Shown here: piece by piece, positions 61,504 through 64,000 of the stretch
How positions within the stretch are numbered: position 1 is the first letter of the stretch
How the letters are laid out: every line of letters starts with the position of its first letter
Assembly: GCA_018806915.1 (NCBI GenBank)
Contig: JAGKQI010000098.1
Location: 806,001 to 870,000, forward strand
DNA length: 64,000 nt
Direction: 5' to 3'
DNA from: Phytophthora colocasiae
Lineage: Eukaryota; Oomycota; Peronosporomycetes; Peronosporales; Peronosporaceae
Translations under genes and position numbers: made by a program
The notes under the pieces: model-generated
The model's input: only the letters and a program-made list of their open reading frames with translations
The model's database searches: none
Told to the model about the DNA's origin: nothing

Positions 61504-62989
61504 TGTGGCGAAGTGGGTGAACACTTTTCGGCTTCCGGACTGGAAGTCGGTCGCCCAGAGTGTATAGTGCGTGGCCAGGTGGATTCTGGAATAAAACGTC
61601 CAGATGCCAAGTGGGGTCAGTCTCAACCTTCCGGGATCCTATGGGTATCCAGAAGGCAGAGTTGGCGTGTGACCTTGTGGTATCCTCTTGGGTGTCGTTT
61701 GTCTTCGCGTATCCGGTGTAGTCACCAATGAGTTACTTCTGGATGCCGATCAGGTCCAGATGTACAAATGCCAGGTACTTTCCAGATGCAGTCGTCTGGA
61801 ATCAGTGAAAGACTATTAGCAAAGTCTTCCCCTAGCGGTTAACCAATACAATACAGAGAGTTAATATGCAAATATACAGCCGCTCTTATTCTTTGTGGCC
61901 CTTGAGCGGTGGGCACTCCAGATGCCAGTCGACGGAGTCTGATTCCGGAACACTGGCTCGGTTCCGGGACTCTTACAAGCGCACCACTTCCGGATAACCA
62001 CTTGGTTTCCGGAAGACAATAATCAAATGGAGTCCGGAATCACTAGAAAGTAATCCGGATAACCCTCAATATACAATCCTATCACACAGTAGTTAATTCA
62101 ATACAGTTCCAAGGGGCTAACTACTAACAACCTCCTAAAAACGCAGTTATAATATGAAATGGGTATCCGGAGTCCGGAATACCAACTGGAATATGAAATA
62201 GGAAGCTCACTTCCGGATGCGCCTTCCGAATCCCTTACCTAACTTGGTCTTGACCTTTGTGGAGAATCCCGCGGCGGTGTACGCTGTCGTCGCGGCCTAA
62301 CGCTGGCGGAGGTGATCCCGAGCCCTCTTCTTCAGGCTGGTCGGCGGTTCTCGGCAGTGATGGCTTGTGGGAACCTCCCGCACACTCACTTGCGTCCTTG
62401 GTGGCAAATTGAACTCTCTGTTATTTATGTATAAGTATTTTGCTAAAGTCTCTGCTAAACATCTTGATTTCACTATAGAAAGGGGCAGGGGGCGCGTGTC
62501 TCTGTCGCCGAAGCCCTAAGAATTCCGGCTGGTGTCGAGCACATCCTGGTCGGTCGTCTTGTTGGTCGGTAATCACTTGACTTGAGTATGCTTGGAGCTT
62601 CAACTGGATACTGGGTACAAATCAGGATTTCAACTGGACACTGGGTACAAATCAGGATTTCCCCCGATGCCAGTCCTTTCCAAATGCCCTTGGTGTTCAG
62701 ATTCCACGTGACCTTGGCTGGCATCTGGAGCTCTTTTCACAGGAAATACTTGGATACTGTATGCGCACCTGGTTCAGCTGTATCAGAGCTCCGGATGCAG
62801 TTGGTCGACTCGGGATTCCGGATCGGACATGGATTCCGGAGATTATCGAAGGTATTCCTGAAGCGCAACGCTTACATCTTCCCAGATTCCCGTCCCAATG
62901 TTGTAAAATATCAGCCAATCAGCTTCCAGATCAATGGATGATCCTGGGAGGCGGCTTCTGGTCGAAAATTCAAACCCACAGCTTCACAA
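61504..62989 (-). repeat. 5' LTR of element B
   Basis: Partner of 51452-52942; outer end CTTCACAA followed by target duplication CTTG. Confidence 0.93.
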
Positions 62990-63002
62990 CTTGTCCCTCC
63001 AT
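62990..63002 (-). pseudogene. Start of the ORF interrupted by element B
   Basis: Minus strand ATGGAGGGACAAG: Met-Glu-Gly-Gln, then the duplicated CAAG. Joined to 51447 and below it reads MEGQGDLPDKSGERGG without a break, so B landed four codons after the ATG. Confidence 0.75.
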
Positions 63003-63222
63003 TAGACCGTCACTACGAGAGCCGTAGTACGTTCGACAGGAGAAACTCCACGTGTTGCAAGGGAAAGTTTTCCTAGGTAGCTTTGCTGTTTAATGTGGGT
63101 CACTCCCAGTTCTCACTGGTTTTCTTCGCCTCCGATCGCTCTGAGGGGTCGGCTGCTGATTTGGAAGTGATGATGATTTTTCCAGTCAAACTTTCCGAAG
63201 AATTTTTAACGCATCATTTCCG

Positions 63223-63292
63223 GGTCAACACAAACGGGTCAACGCCTACGTCAGCACGGGTCAAAGATTTGGTCAAAAATCGTTGGTTGACC
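63223..63292. promoter_or_regulatory. Cluster of GGTCAA hexamers
   Basis: GGTCAA at 63223, 63237, 63259 and 63271 and its complement TTGACC at 63287. Five copies in 70 bp, 180-250 bp upstream of the RS-rich ORF. Possibly a transcription-factor site array (the core TTGAC of WRKY-type boxes is contained); unproven in oomycetes. Confidence 0.35.
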
Positions 63293-63475
63293 TGCCCTGT
63301 CCTGCCATTAGACAGTCAACGCCGCAAAGCACTAGCCCCAGCTCACATGTCTTCATCACACTCCCCTTCCTCGGTCTCGACGCAGTCGTTCCCGTCCTCA
63401 TCTCTACCATTACTACCGAGCCAAATCCCTCATTGTCTTCGCGGCAGCTCACCCCATCCAGGCCCTAAGTAGTCC

Positions 63476-63982
63476 ATGTCGCGGTCGCCCAGAGCAAGCT
63501 CTAGTCTTTGGCGAGGAAGGCAATCGAAACGGAGTAACAATTTGCGGCTAGAGCGGCACTTTCAACGCAACCGGAGTCCACGGAATAGTAGGAGATTTCG
63601 CCGAAGCCTCAGCTCACGTCGTAGTCGGACAAGACAAAGTAGAAGCCGCAGCCCCGAGCGTCGCCGTCGGGCAAGTCGAAGCCGCAGTCCGAGGCTCAGA
63701 CCTTCACGAAGTAGGAGCCACAGTTCGAGACGCAGCCAGCGTTCCCGTCGGGGTAGCAGCCCTGGGCGCAAGCAATCATATAGCTCGAATCAAAGCCTAA
63801 ATCGCAGTACCGGTACGACACGGCAACGAGAACTCGTTGAAGGTGCAGTTGTACAAGCCGTCACACCTACGCGACCTGGCTCTGCGTGCAGGTATCCCGC
63901 TGCAGGACCCGGAGGTTTTGCAGTTCCACCCCACGGGTATCTACGGCGCTGGTTGTCTGATCACGAAGGGATCCCGTGGTGA
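63476..63982 (+). CDS. RS-rich protein (SR-like), possibly chimeric
   Basis: ATG at 63476 ([11 protein letters not shown]) is preceded by in-frame stops. Residues 20-125 are dense in RS, SR and RR dipeptides ([21 protein letters not shown] and similar), as in the RS domains of splicing factors. No RNA-recognition domain is present before it. From about residue 125 (63,845) the frame reads meaningless sequence, because a succinate dehydrogenase fragment lies there in another frame. The true C-terminus is therefore uncertain: either an intron starts near 63,840 or the ORF is a fusion of unrelated pieces. Confidence 0.45.
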   Translation: MSRSPRASSSLWRGRQSKRSNNLRLERHFQRNRSPRNSRRFRRSLSSRRSRTRQSRSRSPERRRRASRSRSPRLRPSRSRSHSSRRSQRSRRGSSPGRKQSYSSNQSLNRSTGTTRQRELVEGAVVQAVTPTRPGSACRYPAAGPGGFAVPPHGYLRRWLSDHEGIPW

Positions 63983-64000
63983 GGGAGGCATCTTGAGTAA
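63848..64000 (+). pseudogene. Succinate dehydrogenase flavoprotein (SDHA) fragment
   Basis: In the +1 frame relative to the RS-rich [23 protein letters not shown], then [20 protein letters not shown], running off the window. This is the strongly conserved FAD-domain/active-site stretch of the flavoprotein subunit of mitochondrial complex II (families read [29 protein letters not shown]). The PLQDPEVL variant and the missing upstream CTGDGNA part suggest a fragment. A continuing gene or a pseudogene outside the window cannot be told apart. Confidence 0.75.

Larger units (their letters stand above)
51448..62993 (-). mobile_element. Ty3/Gypsy element B: Gag-protease derivative with antisense ORF
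   Basis: LTRs at 51452-52942 and 61504-62989, target duplication CTTG at 51448-51451 and 62990-62993. The sense strand is minus: Gag (N-terminal extension, coiled coil, capsid, knuckles), -1 frameshift signal, protease, then directly the last nine codons of pol (QAGDDHPRV), with no reverse transcriptase, RNase H or integrase. Between pol end and 3' LTR lies a broken antisense ORF homologous to that of A. It can only move if another copy supplies the enzymes. It interrupts a minus-strand ORF whose ATG is at 63000-63002. Confidence 0.92.

Noticed and set aside
1..64000. RXLR or Crinkler effector genes
   Set aside because: No ORF combines a secretory signal with an RXLR-EER or LFLAK motif; the SDSE- and RS-rich proteins do not qualify.

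Overview
The window looks like a repeat-rich oomycete chromosome segment, most likely Phytophthora or a close relative. Evidence: oomycete-type Initiator elements (TCAYTYY) lie just upstream of several start codons; the serine carboxypeptidases carry short cytoplasmic tails and signal anchors; one intron is short (84 nt, GT-AG); and the mobile elements match known oomycete families (piggyBac, pogo, IS630/Tc1, L1-like LINEs, and Ty3 elements with a second plant-type RNase H plus chromodomain). No bacterial features, tRNA, rRNA or CRISPR array were seen.

Region 1 (1-8.5 kb) is the only gene-like stretch. It is an eroded family of S10 serine carboxypeptidases: a 3' fragment (732-1400), a dead copy that lost the catalytic-serine motif (3185-3932) and one intact gene (6888-8375). 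With them are a small Pro/Ala/Glu-rich membrane protein (2100-2717) whose N-terminus resembles that of the dead peptidase, and a 2-oxoglutarate/Fe(II) oxygenase gene with two frame breaks (4229-6660, minus).

Region 2 (9-38.7 kb) is a nest of insertions inside one minus-strand LINE. Ty3 element C (10236-34206, target duplication TGTTA) entered the LINE. Ty3 element A (13114-30256, duplication CGTC) entered the pol gene of C. A pogo-derived deletion element D (10805-11539, duplication TA) entered the left LTR of C. A solo LTR of the A family (34395-35115, duplication CCAG) sits separately in the LINE. Each step can be read from exact target-site duplications and from host reading frames that rejoin when the insert is removed.

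Region 3 (38.9-51.4 kb) holds a broken IS630-like transposase, minus-strand LINE-type ORFs with an OTU-like cysteine peptidase, a nearly intact piggyBac element (41662-45187, TTAA duplications, 951-aa transposase with one intron) inserted into them, and remnants of a second piggyBac.

Region 4 (51.4-63 kb) is Ty3 element B, a relative of A that keeps Gag and protease but has lost reverse transcriptase through integrase; it interrupts another LINE-type ORF four codons after its ATG. The last kilobase holds an RS-rich ORF running, out of frame, into a succinate dehydrogenase flavoprotein fragment.

The most interesting observation is that A and B, whose LTRs and Gags have diverged, both carry a long ORF on the strand opposite to gag-pol, next to the 3' LTR. 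The antisense proteins are recognisably homologous, and in both elements an oomycete Initiator precedes the proposed start codon. In A this ORF (15041-18145, 1,034 aa) is fully open although gag and pol in the same copy carry at least seven lesions. Both elements also share a -1 frameshift signal (GTTAAAC directly before the gag stop codon).
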